The notes beneath the pieces are model-generated. The model was not told where the DNA came from. It ran no database searches and was given only the letters and a program-made list of their open reading frames with translations. A DNA stretch of 64,000 nt. Source: Peribacillus folii (lineage in GTDB: Bacteria > Bacillota > Bacilli > Bacillales > DSM-1321). The position numbers were made by a program, and so were the translations under genes. The stretch lies in the NCBI RefSeq assembly GCF_030271255.1, contig NZ_JASJOM010000006.1:1-64000 (forward strand). The letters run 5' to 3'. This document shows positions 1 through 11,100 of this stretch, piece after piece (the stretch's first letter is position 1; each line of letters opens with the position of its first letter).

Positions 1-116
1 CTTGTTGTACTAACGCCCCTGTAGCCCGAAATAGCGTCTTCTAGTTAACACTAATTAATCTGACTATATTGTAATTATTAATAAGGGATGTGAAACCGGC
101 TTAGCTATCCAAAGCT

Positions 117-1220
117 CTAAATGGTTATAGCTCTAGTATATTTCTTCTCTCCTCTTCTATTGTGCTCATATATATGGACTTCTGGAAGCATAGATTTATT
201 GATGGTACGTCCTAGTTCAACTGCAAGTCCAGCCGGTCCATAATAGAATAAATGAATGTCCTTATAATGATGGAGGTCTTGTAGGTCATATACATATTTG
301 CGGAATGCCTCTTTAATGATTTTTATGTCATGATTATATATTACGGCATCTATACCCGGTTTTTCTATTCGGATATCCAAGTGTTGATAAGGTGACTCGA
401 TTACCTCTCTTACTTCTTTCTCAGCAATCATTCCACTTACTTGAACGGTCACAACAAGAGAATCATGTACGTCCTTGGATATATTAACGTTTATTTTTTG
501 TTCCTCTGCCTTCTCGCTTGAATTCTCTAAAGCCCATTTTTGAATTTTTCTGTCGTATTGGTATACTACTACAGGCACGGTGTCTGAAATTAATTGCCCA
601 AAATGAATCAGGAGTGGAATAGGTGACAAGGTAAAAATAAAAAGCTTAGTCCCGGAAAATTCTTTCTTCGCTTTTACTATGCGTTTAAAAAATTCTTCAT
701 TATGTTTCTTGGCTTCTTCCCATCCCGCTTTGGAAAAATCAATGAATTCCTCTTGGAAGGAAACAGCATCTAAGAATAGGGTATCAATTTCTTCATTAAG
801 AAGAATGGAATCAAACGGCATGCTGTTTTTCCTTTTATGCAATACCGCTATCGCTTTTTTCTCTTGTTTTAAACGCTCATCTACCCAAGATTCATGCTTC
901 TCTTTCATATCAAACAACATCACTGGTGGGTAGTTTTTAACGTTTGTATCGATGGTATGATGACAAGGGCTGCATAACAACATCAGGTTTTCTATAGAAT
1001 CGATGTTTTCTTCATTGATTCCAAATTCCTCACCAAATTCGCGTCGTGGTGCCTTTTTTCCCGTGCCCTTTCCGATAATATGAGCTTTCTCTCCGATATT
1101 AACTTTCTTATCGATATCATCAAAGATTAATGTCCTTTTACATTTCGCACACCTTCCACCAGAACGTACCCATAAATCCCTGTCATCTATTGTAGAAAAT
1201 ACAAAAGCATCTCTAGCCAT
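117..1220 (-). CDS. cap5: CBASS effector Cap5, HNH nuclease fused to SAVED sensor
   Basis: Last gene of a type II CBASS operon. The N-terminal third is an HNH nuclease: Cys24 and Cys27, then His47, Asn78, Cys83/Cys86 with His87-His88, giving a zinc-braced beta-beta-alpha-metal site. The C-terminal part reads as a SAVED domain, with the stretch HLFYYGPAGLAVELGR near residue 325 followed by VHIYEH. In characterised Cap5 proteins the SAVED domain binds the cyclic nucleotide made by the CD-NTase and this switches on indiscriminate DNA cutting, killing the infected cell. Length (367 residues) fits the family. It starts 4 bases after the cap3 stop, so translation is probably coupled. Family assignment is firm; the activating nucleotide cannot be read from the sequence. 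Confidence 0.93.
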   Translation of the reverse strand: MARDAFVFSTIDDRDLWVRSGGRCAKCKRTLIFDDIDKKVNIGEKAHIIGKGTGKKAPRREFGEEFGINEENIDSIENLMLLCSPCHHTIDTNVKNYPPVMLFDMKEKHESWVDERLKQEKKAIAVLHKRKNSMPFDSILLNEEIDTLFLDAVSFQEEFIDFSKAGWEEAKKHNEEFFKRIVKAKKEFSGTKLFIFTLSPIPLLIHFGQLISDTVPVVVYQYDRKIQKWALENSSEKAEEQKINVNISKDVHDSLVVTVQVSGMIAEKEVREVIESPYQHLDIRIEKPGIDAVIYNHDIKIIKEAFRKYVYDLQDLHHYKDIHLFYYGPAGLAVELGRTINKSMLPEVHIYEHNRRGEKKYTRAITI

Positions 1221-1224
1221 ACAT

Positions 1225-1716
1225 TTAACACCTCATCAGTTTTTTTACTTCTAATCTTTTTCTATTTCCTGTCCATACACCAATTGATTCCGTGCCGACT
1301 ATGATGAAAAACAGTTCATCGGAGTCACAAATGGTATCTTTCAAGACTCTTTTCCATTCTTTGATATCGTGAGCGGAAGGGGTAGGATGTGGCTCTGGAT
1401 GAGTGTGCCACTCTCCTAGGTAATTGCATGTCTCCATACTTTCTTCCCAAATGGATTGGACGATTTCTTGGTGGTCATCCCGGTGTTTTTTAAAAAAATA
1501 TCGCTTTCGAATATCCCTTTTCATCGGGGCTGTTCCCCGGTCGACCACCACATCTAATGAAGACTGAATAAACCTACCTAACAACACGCCCCCAGCTTCC
1601 CTATCCTTATTTCCGATTTGCCGGTATTCATGAAATAAGGCATTTACTCTATCGCTTATTTTAATGACTCTCTGGGTATCAATGTTAAATTTCATCCGTC
1701 TCACCCATTCCCACAA
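1225..1716 (-). CDS. cap3: CBASS Cap3, JAB/JAMM isopeptidase
   Basis: 163-residue metallopeptidase of the JAB/MPN fold. The zinc motif is complete: Glu40, then His104-x-His106-Pro, Ser114 and Asp117. In type II CBASS this enzyme removes the CD-NTase from targets to which Cap2 has attached it, which tunes the alarm. The reading frame overlaps the end of cap2 by 16 bases; an internal ATG at codon 8 (base 1695) is an alternative start that would nearly abolish the overlap. Neighbours on both sides are CBASS genes, which removes doubt about the role. Confidence 0.92.
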   Translation of the reverse strand: MWEWVRRMKFNIDTQRVIKISDRVNALFHEYRQIGNKDREAGGVLLGRFIQSSLDVVVDRGTAPMKRDIRKRYFFKKHRDDHQEIVQSIWEESMETCNYLGEWHTHPEPHPTPSAHDIKEWKRVLKDTICDSDELFFIIVGTESIGVWTGNRKRLEVKKLMRC

Positions 1717-3539
1717 ACTGGACAGTTGTGAACCTTATACAAATATTTCGTTTGCGAAAGCTGCTCGCTGCTTAATTCATATCTATTACTGACCCTTTTC
1801 CCTTGAGAAACCATCTCATCACCTTCTCCCTTCCATGAAAGCAAGGGATTGCCAGGTTCTTCTCCTTGTAATGTTTTGATGGCTAATCTGCTTGTTAGAA
1901 TAGCCGTTTGCAGCGCATCAAGCGAACCATATGGCGTGAAAACTGATTCACAACCTGTCAAAGTCTTCCCAAAGAACTGGTCAGGGGCGGCAAAAGATGC
2001 CCTGTTGGAGACTAAGATACTGCTATCCTCCGGGTCTGTAAATAGGCATTGAAAACAACCATCTTTGTTTGGATTGTTTGTAAGAAGAGAATGCCCCCCG
2101 ATTCCTAAAGGGTCTAACCAGGTATAGATAATAGGTGGACTGTCCGTCATATGATGAAACTGCTTATTTAATTCCAATTCGACTGTTGGTGTTCCTAATG
2201 CCAGTATAATTAAATCAGCATTCATTATCTGGTTCTGTTCTTCTTCCATTAAATCCAGAACATCCATTGCTTCATAATCAATTTCTAAAAATGGATATTG
2301 CTGAAGGAGTTTCATTTTTAATGCTTCCGCTTTTGAAATTATTGAATACTGATTGTCCACGCTTTTCCAATATAAACTATCAGCTCCAAGTTCATGACGA
2401 TAAATGTTATCTACATCCAACCCGTCTTTGTCTATCAGCATCATGGTTGTAACCCCTGCTCTAGCTAATTCAAAGGCTATTCTACTTCCAAGAGAACCAA
2501 GACCAATTAATGTAACCTTCTTTCCTATTAACCGATTATGCCCCAACGTACGATTTAGAAGGAAGTGCTTATCATGACGTTTAATGGACAATGCTGTCAT
2601 AGAGAAAGAAGACTCTACTTTCTTTAATGGATGAGGGAAAGGATAACAGGTTTTTACTTTTCCGTGTTTCTTTTGGGCAGCAGACTTTTTGTGTTCCATT
2701 TTTTTGAAGTCATTCAGTAATACACCGAAGAAAATTCGTTGTCCTTCTTCAACAGGGATAGAAATGTAGATATATTCCTTTCCCTGTAAATTAAATGTGG
2801 TTTTCTTCAAATAGGAATGGAGCAGCTTCTTAGTAGAACTACTAATATTATCAAACACAATCTTTCTTAATAGTTTAGCAGTCCAAGATTCCCAATATGC
2901 AGGTGGTTTAATCTTGGTACCTTTTCTAAGAGGGATATGAATGCTGATTTGTGAGGTAAAATCTTTTGTCACATCACATTTATACAGTGTTTTCAAATAG
3001 CGTAAGGTCTCTTCATCCAGTTTCTCCACGATTATGGTTTTACCGCTCTTTTCATCAAAGAATGTGATTATTTTCCCGAAAGTATCACCTGGAGAAAATA
3101 AAGAATCCACTCGTATCATTTTTTCTTGTCTAATCCAAAGTGTTTCGAATTCTTTTAGGTAATCTTCCTCGTTTCGACCAGTAATTCCATTTCTTAAGGT
3201 ATTTTCTGCTCTTAAAAAAGCTTCTTTTACAAGACCAGAGGGATTGCTCTGGTCTAAAAGCAACCCCTCATCATGGGCATAACAAATGTATCCATCTCTC
3301 TCGATATGCGGTAAAAATCCAAGGACTTTCGGGTCCTTTAAAAACAACATGGGTTTTTCCACCGGAAATCGTTTAGGTAAGGCAACCTGTAATGTTATTT
3401 CTTTGCCTTCAATAGTATATTGCCCTTCAAAAGCAGCTTGAAAGGGTCCTCTTTGATTGCTGAAGTCCGTTATTTTCCTAACAGATGATAATAAATCATG
3501 TAAACCAAAGTTTACTATTCCTTGTTGCTCTGTCATCAT
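1701..3539 (-). CDS. cap2: CBASS Cap2, E2-E1 ubiquitin-transfer-like enzyme
   Basis: 612 residues. The N-terminal part has an E2-like region with the candidate transfer cysteine in GYICYAHDEG (about residue 85). From about residue 335 there is an E1/ThiF Rossmann domain with the nucleotide loop GLGSLGSRIAFELARAG and the following IDKDGLD. A cysteine in LTGCES is the candidate E1 active site, and two CxxC pairs (CFQC and the terminal CPVC) look like the structural zinc. Known Cap2 proteins adenylate the C-terminus of the CD-NTase and join it to a target, priming signal synthesis. It lies 9 bases after the CD-NTase gene and overlaps cap3. Confidence 0.92.
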   Translation of the reverse strand: MMTEQQGIVNFGLHDLLSSVRKITDFSNQRGPFQAAFEGQYTIEGKEITLQVALPKRFPVEKPMLFLKDPKVLGFLPHIERDGYICYAHDEGLLLDQSNPSGLVKEAFLRAENTLRNGITGRNEEDYLKEFETLWIRQEKMIRVDSLFSPGDTFGKIITFFDEKSGKTIIVEKLDEETLRYLKTLYKCDVTKDFTSQISIHIPLRKGTKIKPPAYWESWTAKLLRKIVFDNISSSTKKLLHSYLKKTTFNLQGKEYIYISIPVEEGQRIFFGVLLNDFKKMEHKKSAAQKKHGKVKTCYPFPHPLKKVESSFSMTALSIKRHDKHFLLNRTLGHNRLIGKKVTLIGLGSLGSRIAFELARAGVTTMMLIDKDGLDVDNIYRHELGADSLYWKSVDNQYSIISKAEALKMKLLQQYPFLEIDYEAMDVLDLMEEEQNQIMNADLIILALGTPTVELELNKQFHHMTDSPPIIYTWLDPLGIGGHSLLTNNPNKDGCFQCLFTDPEDSSILVSNRASFAAPDQFFGKTLTGCESVFTPYGSLDALQTAILTSRLAIKTLQGEEPGNPLLSWKGEGDEMVSQGKRVSNRYELSSEQLSQTKYLYKVHNCPVCGNG

Positions 3540-3548
3540 GATTTCACC

Positions 3549-4592
3549 TCAAGCGGAAGAATTATCCGTAATAAATGTTCTCCCGCTTTTTACAGCTGTA
3601 TCAGATTCTTCTGGAACGGGGAAATCATCTCCAAATTCCCCTCTTAGTAGTTTGCACGCTTCCACTGGGTCTGTTTCGGTAGAGGCGTCTTTTAATGCAT
3701 CCAATAAGCATTGGAGTTTTCCTTTGAAATCAATCATTTGTTTCGCACTCATTTTTTCATAGATGTCGTTATACGTAGGTGTTGGAAGGTAAATATGCAG
3801 TCTATCTTCCCACTCTAACGTTTCACTATTCCAAACGGATTGAAAAGCATTTAACATGTTCTGAACAAAGGATTCAAGCGCATCTAAATCCTTATAGGTT
3901 TTTGGTGTATTCATAAATTGGTCGGCAGGTGTGTACTGGGTCTGAAAATGTGTCAACCCTGCCACGGTTAATCCGATACCAGATGGACGATTAACCTGTC
4001 CTTTGAATTTAACATCCTTCCACCGTTTCATATAACGAATGACTCTTCTGAATTGCTTCCTATCTTCAATATCCGAAAGATGGTTCTTAATGGTACTTAC
4101 TAGTGTTTTGGGTTCTGCCTCGTCCCAACAACGTTGTTCAACCGTGCTGTGCAATTTGCCTTTAGCATGGTACGTGTTATTATCACCATCGGAATATATT
4201 GCGAAATCCACATGGTAATTCCTTTCATCTTCCCCATCAGATTCGAACTTAACCGTCACACATGGTTTTTTCATTTCAACATTGTCATACTCTTTAATAA
4301 GAGCATCGTATACCCATTTTTTTACGGTTACGGGATTCGGAAAATCATCTTTGGAAACATCAAACAGAAGTCCTACATCAATATCATAGTCTCCTCCGTC
4401 CAATGATTTAATTCCAGTGTGCATGGCGTAACTTCCTTGGTGAAATACAGAAAAACGACCGGAATCATCTGGCATATTTTCATCTAACTTATCCAGAAGC
4501 TCGTCTCTTTTTTCTCGAAGTTCTTTGTTGTCGTCGTAATCAAGCTTAATTGAATCATGAAAACTTTTGAAATAAGATTGCACGTTAGCCAT
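3549..4592 (-). CDS. CBASS CD-NTase (cGAS/DncV-like nucleotidyltransferase)
   Basis: First gene of the CBASS operon, 347 residues. The polymerase-beta-type active site is intact: HQGSYAMHTG (Gly53-Ser54) followed by GGDYDIDVG with Asp70 and Asp72, and a third carboxylate Asp129 in YHVDFAIY. Such enzymes make a cyclic di- or trinucleotide when a phage is sensed. Product identity cannot be deduced here; the SAVED effector downstream is compatible with either cyclic di- or trinucleotides. The protein ends TDNSSA, an exposed tail of the kind Cap2 conjugates. The leader upstream is AT-rich, and I could not pick a single promoter. Confidence 0.9.
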   Translation of the reverse strand: MANVQSYFKSFHDSIKLDYDDNKELREKRDELLDKLDENMPDDSGRFSVFHQGSYAMHTGIKSLDGGDYDIDVGLLFDVSKDDFPNPVTVKKWVYDALIKEYDNVEMKKPCVTVKFESDGEDERNYHVDFAIYSDGDNNTYHAKGKLHSTVEQRCWDEAEPKTLVSTIKNHLSDIEDRKQFRRVIRYMKRWKDVKFKGQVNRPSGIGLTVAGLTHFQTQYTPADQFMNTPKTYKDLDALESFVQNMLNAFQSVWNSETLEWEDRLHIYLPTPTYNDIYEKMSAKQMIDFKGKLQCLLDALKDASTETDPVEACKLLRGEFGDDFPVPEESDTAVKSGRTFITDNSSA

Positions 4593-4974
4593 AAAATGCC
4601 TCTTTTCCCTATGAAATTAGTAAAACAGATTATACCCGCAAACAAAAACATACATTCGCATTATATTGATATTATTATACAATTTTACCAATTTATAAGT
4701 CAACTTACCTACTCGCTATTTCATCATGAAAGGAAATACTGGTAATAACTAATCACTCCTTTAGTTGGACTAGAAACTTTTCAACTCCTTAATAAGAAAT
4801 ATGGTATTATTTTACAGATGGACTTCAAAGTGGTGTTTTAAATTTATGTAGTAGAACTATTTTTCAAATAACAATAAAGCATTTGAATTGATGGCTTTGG
4901 TGTGAAGGAGAGGAGGACAAAAAATGCCCTTAATAATAAGGACAGAATTCTATTGTAGAAAAAAATTGTAACAG

Positions 4975-5290
4975 CCAAACTTTTGGCGCTTCAATCGAGT
5001 ATGGATTATTTAAGGTGCCAAGAGCAGGATTCTCATACTCTTGACTTGCCCAGGTCTCACTTTACCAAGCACTCTACTACGAGTACACCTTATTCTGCCT
5101 AGCTTTCGCTATGAGGACGGTTGACTTCTGGGGAAGTGTATTTCCTTTTAACGGAAGACACTACGAGAGTAAATCGTAGCCGGGGCAGACGGGTTACCCA
5201 ACGGAAAGCTTTTACGTCATATTACAACAGCATATTTGCCTTTCAAACATACTGAGGAGCACTTCGCCACATCTATAATTGGGATTAAAA
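4975..5290. ncRNA. Structured non-coding segment, possible RNA or decayed element end
   Basis: Between CBASS and the next gene is a stretch that is visibly more GC-rich than its flanks and packed with short inverted repeats: a TTTTGG-centred palindrome near 4978, a 6-bp stem with 7-base loop at 5161-5179, a stem joining 5136-5145 with 5152-5161, and GGGTTACCC near 5195. No convincing open frame covers it. It could be a structured RNA, or the degenerate end of an IS200/IS605-type element that once carried a TnpB guide RNA. I do not recognise a named RNA family. Confidence 0.3.
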
Positions 5291-5369
5291 TAGTTCAAAA
5301 TGGATTGTTTTATCTATGTTCATCATTTTAAAGTAATTTTACTAAATCCTTTTTATCTATAGAATTTAC

Positions 5370-6038
5370 TTATATATCTACTGAAAGAAAATATAATCGT
5401 TTCGGCTGTTCATATATATTCCAATTAAATTTATACGAGTTATTAAAAATAAGTTCTACATCTTTCCCAATCTTTGTATGTACTGTCTTATAGATTTTTC
5501 TAGGTTCAATTTCATAGCCTTTGTATGTTGGAAAGTCCTCTCCAGAAGTATTGGGTGGACTAACATTGGTATAAGCTACTCGATTAGCAAGCATATAGAA
5601 TTTACAAACTGAAAATCCCTCATGCTTTAATTCTTTTAGTTTCTCTAATCTATAAATGTCTTGATAAGAACCTATTCTCCCTATATCTGTTGCATCTCCT
5701 GATTTAATAGTATGTTTTAACTCAATTGCCGCTTTAGCACTATCTTTATTTTCAAAATTAATTAATTCACAAACTATATCAACTTCAGCTTTTCTCTCAA
5801 AACCAACTTGTTTCTGAATTGTATATTCTAAATCAACATGAAATGTCTCTTGTTTAGAAAAGCAGTATAGTGTACCAACCTGCTGTATGATATTTGCAAA
5901 ATGGTGTTGGAATGATGCTTCTTTGTGAAGAATAGCCCTACCTTGTATACAATGAGCAATAAATATGTTCCAAGCGGAACATAATATCTGATTCATTCTT
6001 GCTTCGATAGACCCATTAATTAGCTCTTGAAATTCCAT
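5370..6038 (-). CDS. Predicted PD-(D/E)XK nuclease, partner of OLD gene
   Basis: 222 residues, no family name recognised. The middle has a plausible PD-(D/E)XK signature: Asp87 in AEVDIVCE, then Glu106-Leu-Lys108 in AAIELKH, followed by a helix with SYQDIYR. Hydrophobic/charged spacing fits a small restriction-like fold. It begins 26 bases after the OLD-family gene on the same strand, so the two are almost certainly co-transcribed and probably work together in phage defence. Function as a nuclease is inferred from the motif only. Confidence 0.6.
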   Translation of the reverse strand: MEFQELINGSIEARMNQILCSAWNIFIAHCIQGRAILHKEASFQHHFANIIQQVGTLYCFSKQETFHVDLEYTIQKQVGFERKAEVDIVCELINFENKDSAKAAIELKHTIKSGDATDIGRIGSYQDIYRLEKLKELKHEGFSVCKFYMLANRVAYTNVSPPNTSGEDFPTYKGYEIEPRKIYKTVHTKIGKDVELIFNNSYKFNWNIYEQPKRLYFLSVDI

Positions 6039-6064
6039 TTTTTATCTCCAATAATAATTGAAAT

Positions 6065-7873
6065 TTATAAGTTTGCCTTATCAAGGAACTGTATGACATT
6101 CTTCATATGGTTATTTAAGTTTTCATCATTCAAATCCTTAATATCCCAAATCAATGCAACTTTTTTAGCAATCTCAATTTTATTAAAACTGCTTCCTACA
6201 TTTTTTATTATTGAGTTTTTAAGATGTTGATTTTCCAATTCCGATTCATGTACATACATCTGGGCAAAAAACTCATCGAATGAAAAGGACTCGATAAAAT
6301 CCATCTCACTAATTATTTTTGGATTAGGTTCATCAAATTGATGGACTATTGTTTCTTTATTCTCATTGACATATGTAAATCGACTTCGATGTTTTATCTC
6401 ATTACAAATCACCTGTGTCAGTTTATCCTTTGGAATGTAGTTTTCAATCTCTCTTCCATCTGTTATCCATAAATAAACATATGGACTAGCAGCATTCGTC
6501 TCATCAAGTCGGTCTTTTAACCTTTGCAATCTACCCTTGTATTCTGTTCTTGTACCGCCAATATCACTATCACAAACAACAATTGAGTATCTACTTGTAT
6601 TTAAAAAATCAATAAAGTCCGATAAATTTGATTCATTTTCTTTTAAAATTGTATAGTGGTCTAACAAGGAACCGCCATAAAATACAAAACTATAATTCTT
6701 TCCTTCGCTGTAATTCTTACTATGAATTGTATTATATAATTCTATCCATTTATTTATATAGATTCGGTCACTTGGACCCTCAACCCAAATAACCAGATTA
6801 GACAACAATAGTTGTGAAGGTTGAATCCCTAATAGGTCCAGAATTGCAAAATTATCTACTTTATTTAGGCAGCTTGTTACACTAGTTGCACCCATATTGT
6901 CCTGTTCAAATCTATGGACAGAGTAATTTTCATTAATCAAATTCAATATCACATTTGAGTGGGTAATAAGAAAATACTGATGTTTCTTAAATACACTATC
7001 GGTTTCTAAAATGCGAATTAAATCAGAAATTGATTTTGCATGAAGATTCATTTCAGGTTCTTCAATAAAAATAATACATTCCTCATCTTTACATTGATAA
7101 ATAGCTGTTAATAGCAGGATGAATTGTAGAACTCCCACCCCTAAATCTATCGGTTCATGTATTAAATTATTTCCTTCTTTGTTGAAGAATAGTTGATACT
7201 CTGCTTTTTCTAACGGTTGGTCTTCCATCATTGGGATAGCTTTACGGTTATCTCTTACATAAGGGGATTGACCATAATTAGGATTAATGAGCTTTGTCTC
7301 TAGAGTCACATCGGCATTTAATAGCGCAGATAGCCATCTAGACATATCCAGTTGGTACTGCTCATACCATTTATAATCATGGATTCCCTTAGTAAAAACA
7401 AAATCAGCTGTTCGTATTCCATCCACTCTATGTTCTGGTTTCCCTTGTGAATTAATAAAGAATCCTCGAATATCAGTGAATATTTTTATTTTTTTAGTCA
7501 TTATGTTTTTCCAAAAATAAAAGCTATCATCATTTGTTACGCCATTTATTTTAAAGATTTCTTTCTTCTGCACCTTTGTACGAATTACTTCGCATATATA
7601 TGTCCGGTCCTGAGTTTCAACGGTTAATTCACAAGTAACATCCTCACATTTTTTTATCCATGTATCTTCTTCTTCAAGAAAGCACGTTAGTATTAAATTG
7701 GGAGCACCATGATTACTAAATAATGTTTTAAGGCTACTGAAAAATCTAATTAAATTTGATTTACCAGAATTATTTGGACCAATTATTAGATTTATTCTTT
7801 TTAAATTACTTAGTGTGATGCCTTTATCTGAAAATGACCGCCAGCCATTAACCTTTAATTCTTTTATTTTCAT
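6065..7873 (-). CDS. OLD-family ATPase with C-terminal TOPRIM nuclease domain
   Basis: 602 residues. Walker A is GPNNSGKSNL near residue 33; an ABC-type Walker B IFIEEPEMNLH lies near residue 270, with the following ITHSN. A TOPRIM domain follows: the glutamate in WVEGPSDR near residue 364 and the DxD in VCDSDIGG near residue 438, then ENYIP. This is the arrangement of OLD nucleases such as GajA of Gabija. The usual Gabija partner (a UvrD-type GajB) is not directly adjacent; instead a PD-(D/E)XK gene follows and a very large helicase precedes. A PARIS-like fused AriA-AriB is an alternative classification. A defence role is likely. Confidence 0.82.
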   Translation of the reverse strand: MKIKELKVNGWRSFSDKGITLSNLKRINLIIGPNNSGKSNLIRFFSSLKTLFSNHGAPNLILTCFLEEEDTWIKKCEDVTCELTVETQDRTYICEVIRTKVQKKEIFKINGVTNDDSFYFWKNIMTKKIKIFTDIRGFFINSQGKPEHRVDGIRTADFVFTKGIHDYKWYEQYQLDMSRWLSALLNADVTLETKLINPNYGQSPYVRDNRKAIPMMEDQPLEKAEYQLFFNKEGNNLIHEPIDLGVGVLQFILLLTAIYQCKDEECIIFIEEPEMNLHAKSISDLIRILETDSVFKKHQYFLITHSNVILNLINENYSVHRFEQDNMGATSVTSCLNKVDNFAILDLLGIQPSQLLLSNLVIWVEGPSDRIYINKWIELYNTIHSKNYSEGKNYSFVFYGGSLLDHYTILKENESNLSDFIDFLNTSRYSIVVCDSDIGGTRTEYKGRLQRLKDRLDETNAASPYVYLWITDGREIENYIPKDKLTQVICNEIKHRSRFTYVNENKETIVHQFDEPNPKIISEMDFIESFSFDEFFAQMYVHESELENQHLKNSIIKNVGSSFNKIEIAKKVALIWDIKDLNDENLNNHMKNVIQFLDKANL

Positions 7874-8068
7874 TTGTCTCTCCTTAATTAATCAACTTAG
7901 TTAATGTTTATAAATGGAACTCGGGACAGTAAAAATAATCTTTTAGAGGATTTTGCTCACATTTTTTTGAAAATTCCCACAAATAAATCTTAGCAAAGAT
8001 TGGAAAAAAATTATATATTAATAATTTTTATTTTAGTTCAAATAGTGATTTTATTTATAAAACCGGAA

Positions 8069-8098
8069 AACGCTGGAGTAGAACCCCAGCGTTTTTTT
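8069..8098. terminator. Intrinsic terminator
   Basis: 8-bp stem AACGCTGG/CCAGCGTT with a run of seven T on the plus strand. It sits just after the helicase gene stop and before the OLD gene start, so it may partly separate the two transcription units. Confidence 0.6.
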
Positions 8099-8115
8099 AA
8101 ATCATTTAATAATCA

Positions 8116-11100
8116 TCAGTTAGCAACTTTCTCTATACCCATTTCCTCCAACTTATTCCATAAATTTTCAAGTGACTTAGTTTTGTTATAATAAAATTCT
8201 CGACCTCTAACTCTCCAAAACTTCCAACCTGCTCGTTCTAAATCAGATTGACGTTGCATATCCTCTTCCCATTTTTCAGGACCGTGCCATCTCTCACCAT
8301 CACATTCAACAGCAAGACGGTCTCTGATTCCTTCAATAACCAAATCAATACGGTAATTTCCTACTTTAACTTGAGGTTGTACTTTATATCCTTTTGCTAC
8401 AATCATACGTAATACTTCAATCTCAAATACAGAATCACATTTTTCTTCTAAATTCTCAACAATTTCATTTACCCTTGTTGGATTTTTACAATAGCTTAAT
8501 AACTGATATCGGTAACAGTCTTTCTTCAATTCATCTAACTCGACTGAATGATACAGTCTCATTTGATTTTTCGCTCTGCTTGCAGCTACATTAAAGGTTT
8601 GTTGTTGGTCTTTCTTTGTCATCTTAACAAATTTTCTGTTACCAGCGATAACCATTGATAAGAATATAATATCTCTTTCATCTCCTTGGAGGCTGTATGC
8701 ATTTCCACAGATTATTTTTCTCTTCACAAACTCACTTTCAGATATTCTCTCACGTATTTTATTTTCAATAAGAGATGCTTGTTTATTTCCTTGTAATGCA
8801 ATTACACCTATTGTTTGTTTTCCATACTGTGGGTCTGCAATTATACTTTCAATATCTTCAACGATTTTATCAGCTTCCGGAACATTTACAATAGAACTTC
8901 CTTCAGTGGCATAACCGTCTTCAACTTTAATCGCAACTACTGGCGGCTCTATTTTTTCGTTTTCAAATGGAAGTCTTAAAGGAACCATTTGTCCCCCATA
9001 ACTGAGGTCATTCGAAAATTGTATGATTTCAGGTACACATCTAAAGTGTTCTTTTAACATTAATCTGCCACTCTTAGGGAAGATTTGGTCAGCAATTTCG
9101 TAAAGAGATATTTTATGGTCAAACAACCGCTTGTTTGGTACCCCTTCTAGATAGCGTTGTATCAATTCTTCAATTTCAGCGTCTTTCGTTCCAATTCCAT
9201 ACGGGCTTATTTGTTCATCATCACCTACAACCACAATTTTTTCACCTCGTAATAGCACAGGAACCGACATGATATCGCATTGACTACTTTCATCAAAAAT
9301 AATGACATCAAACTTATCGTTATAAATTGGAAAGTTTTCAATCACTTGATTGACCGGCATAATCCATACAGGAATCGCTGATTGAGCCTTTTCCATTTCT
9401 TTACGCGCATCAGCTAAATATCGTTTGTTATTACCAGTCCCTTTACCATAACGCTTTATAAAGTTTTTCCAAGCTACAAGAGCTCTCTTTTGTGATTCAG
9501 TTATTCCATTAATTTGATTTAACCAAGTAGAACTTGACACTATTGATGTAATTAATTTCTTTTGATAATCTTGTTCAGATTTGATGTTGTTTTCTATTCG
9601 TTCCGCTTCAAAGTTTTGATTTTCTGTCATCCAATCATGTAAAGATTTTAGTTCCCAAGACTTATGAACTTCTTGAGGAATCGGTACATACTTAGAGAGG
9701 AAATCAACCATCATAGCTGCTGTTTTAGGCGCAATTACCTCAAGTCGTGTAAACAAAGCAAAGTATTTTGTAACTTTTTCTTTCTTATTCATTAGATACG
9801 TTAATTCTTCAAGTACAGACTCCCATCTAGAATCATCTTTGTCATTTAATACATCAAGGAATGATTGTACAATAGGGTGTATTTCTTTTTCTTTCAATAG
9901 TTGCTTTAATGTATCTCTATATAAATTGTAGTTCCTTTCCCACTCTTGGAAGTTAAGAACATCAAACAGGTAATTAGTTATTGATTTAAGCTCTACATAA
10001 AAATTGTAATTTAGCCAATTGGAATTATTCAGTAATAGACGATTTGAAGTTTGTATAAAACCTTCTACTAAGGCTCCTAAACGCATAGTTTTCTCATAGG
10101 GTTCGATTACTTTGTCAATCGTGCTAAAAAGACGCTTATCTTTGATATCAATTGGAGTTCCACTTATTTCATCGATGTTTGAGTTCCAAATGCGAACTAC
10201 TTCCTCTTTTTTCTTTTTTAAAATAAGGTGTTGTTGCAGTATGTCAATTTCTTCAAGAGTTCTTACAGGCTGACCATTAATGATTGATTCTTGCCATAAA
10301 TATTTCGCATTCTTCCCCTTAGTTAAGGTAAATATCGTATTAGGTTTTTTGTTTGCTCTTAATCGTTCCCCATAAATATAAATATCTGATTCTAATTCAA
10401 AATCTGGTTTGTTAGGGAGAGTAATGTCATGACTAATAATAGTTTTATGAATAGATACCATTTCTTTATTCATTTCTTTTATTCCACTAAAGAAAGAGGT
10501 CCATCGTTCTTTTCGGGAATCACCAGCTAGACAGTCATCTAGTATCTTCTGATTCGCAGTTCCTTCTTTAAAGCAGTCTTTGTATTCTAAAATTCTTGAA
10601 AGCTCTATGTTTAATTTTTCAGCATATGGCTTATCATGAGGAAATTGAATTTTATTAGTATTTATAATTGCCTTATCATGTTTATGTTTTAATTCCTGAC
10701 CGTTAAAAAGCCATTTCTTCATTTCTTCTGGGCTTTTTAATAAATGGATATCTGGAAGAACTGTACCTTTTAAATAAAGGTCTTTTTCTTCTAATGAACC
10801 GTTTAGTTCCCAAAGAGTCTTAAATTCTTCTTCTGATAACGGAAATGCAGAATTCAATTCCACTTTATCTAAAATCCAATGATAATCTAATGATTCTTCA
10901 GTCAACATTTGGGCAGTATCTGCTTTGGTGATGGAATTACCTTTGTACTCAACTTCTGTTTTTTCACTTTTGCTGTACTCCAGTAACTGATGTTTAAATT
11001 TTGCTTCATTTCTTCGACTACTATCTAATTGGTCTTTATTTCTTGCTATTTCTGCTTCTAACTTTTCAATTGATGTATTCCCAAGTTTATCTGAAATTGT

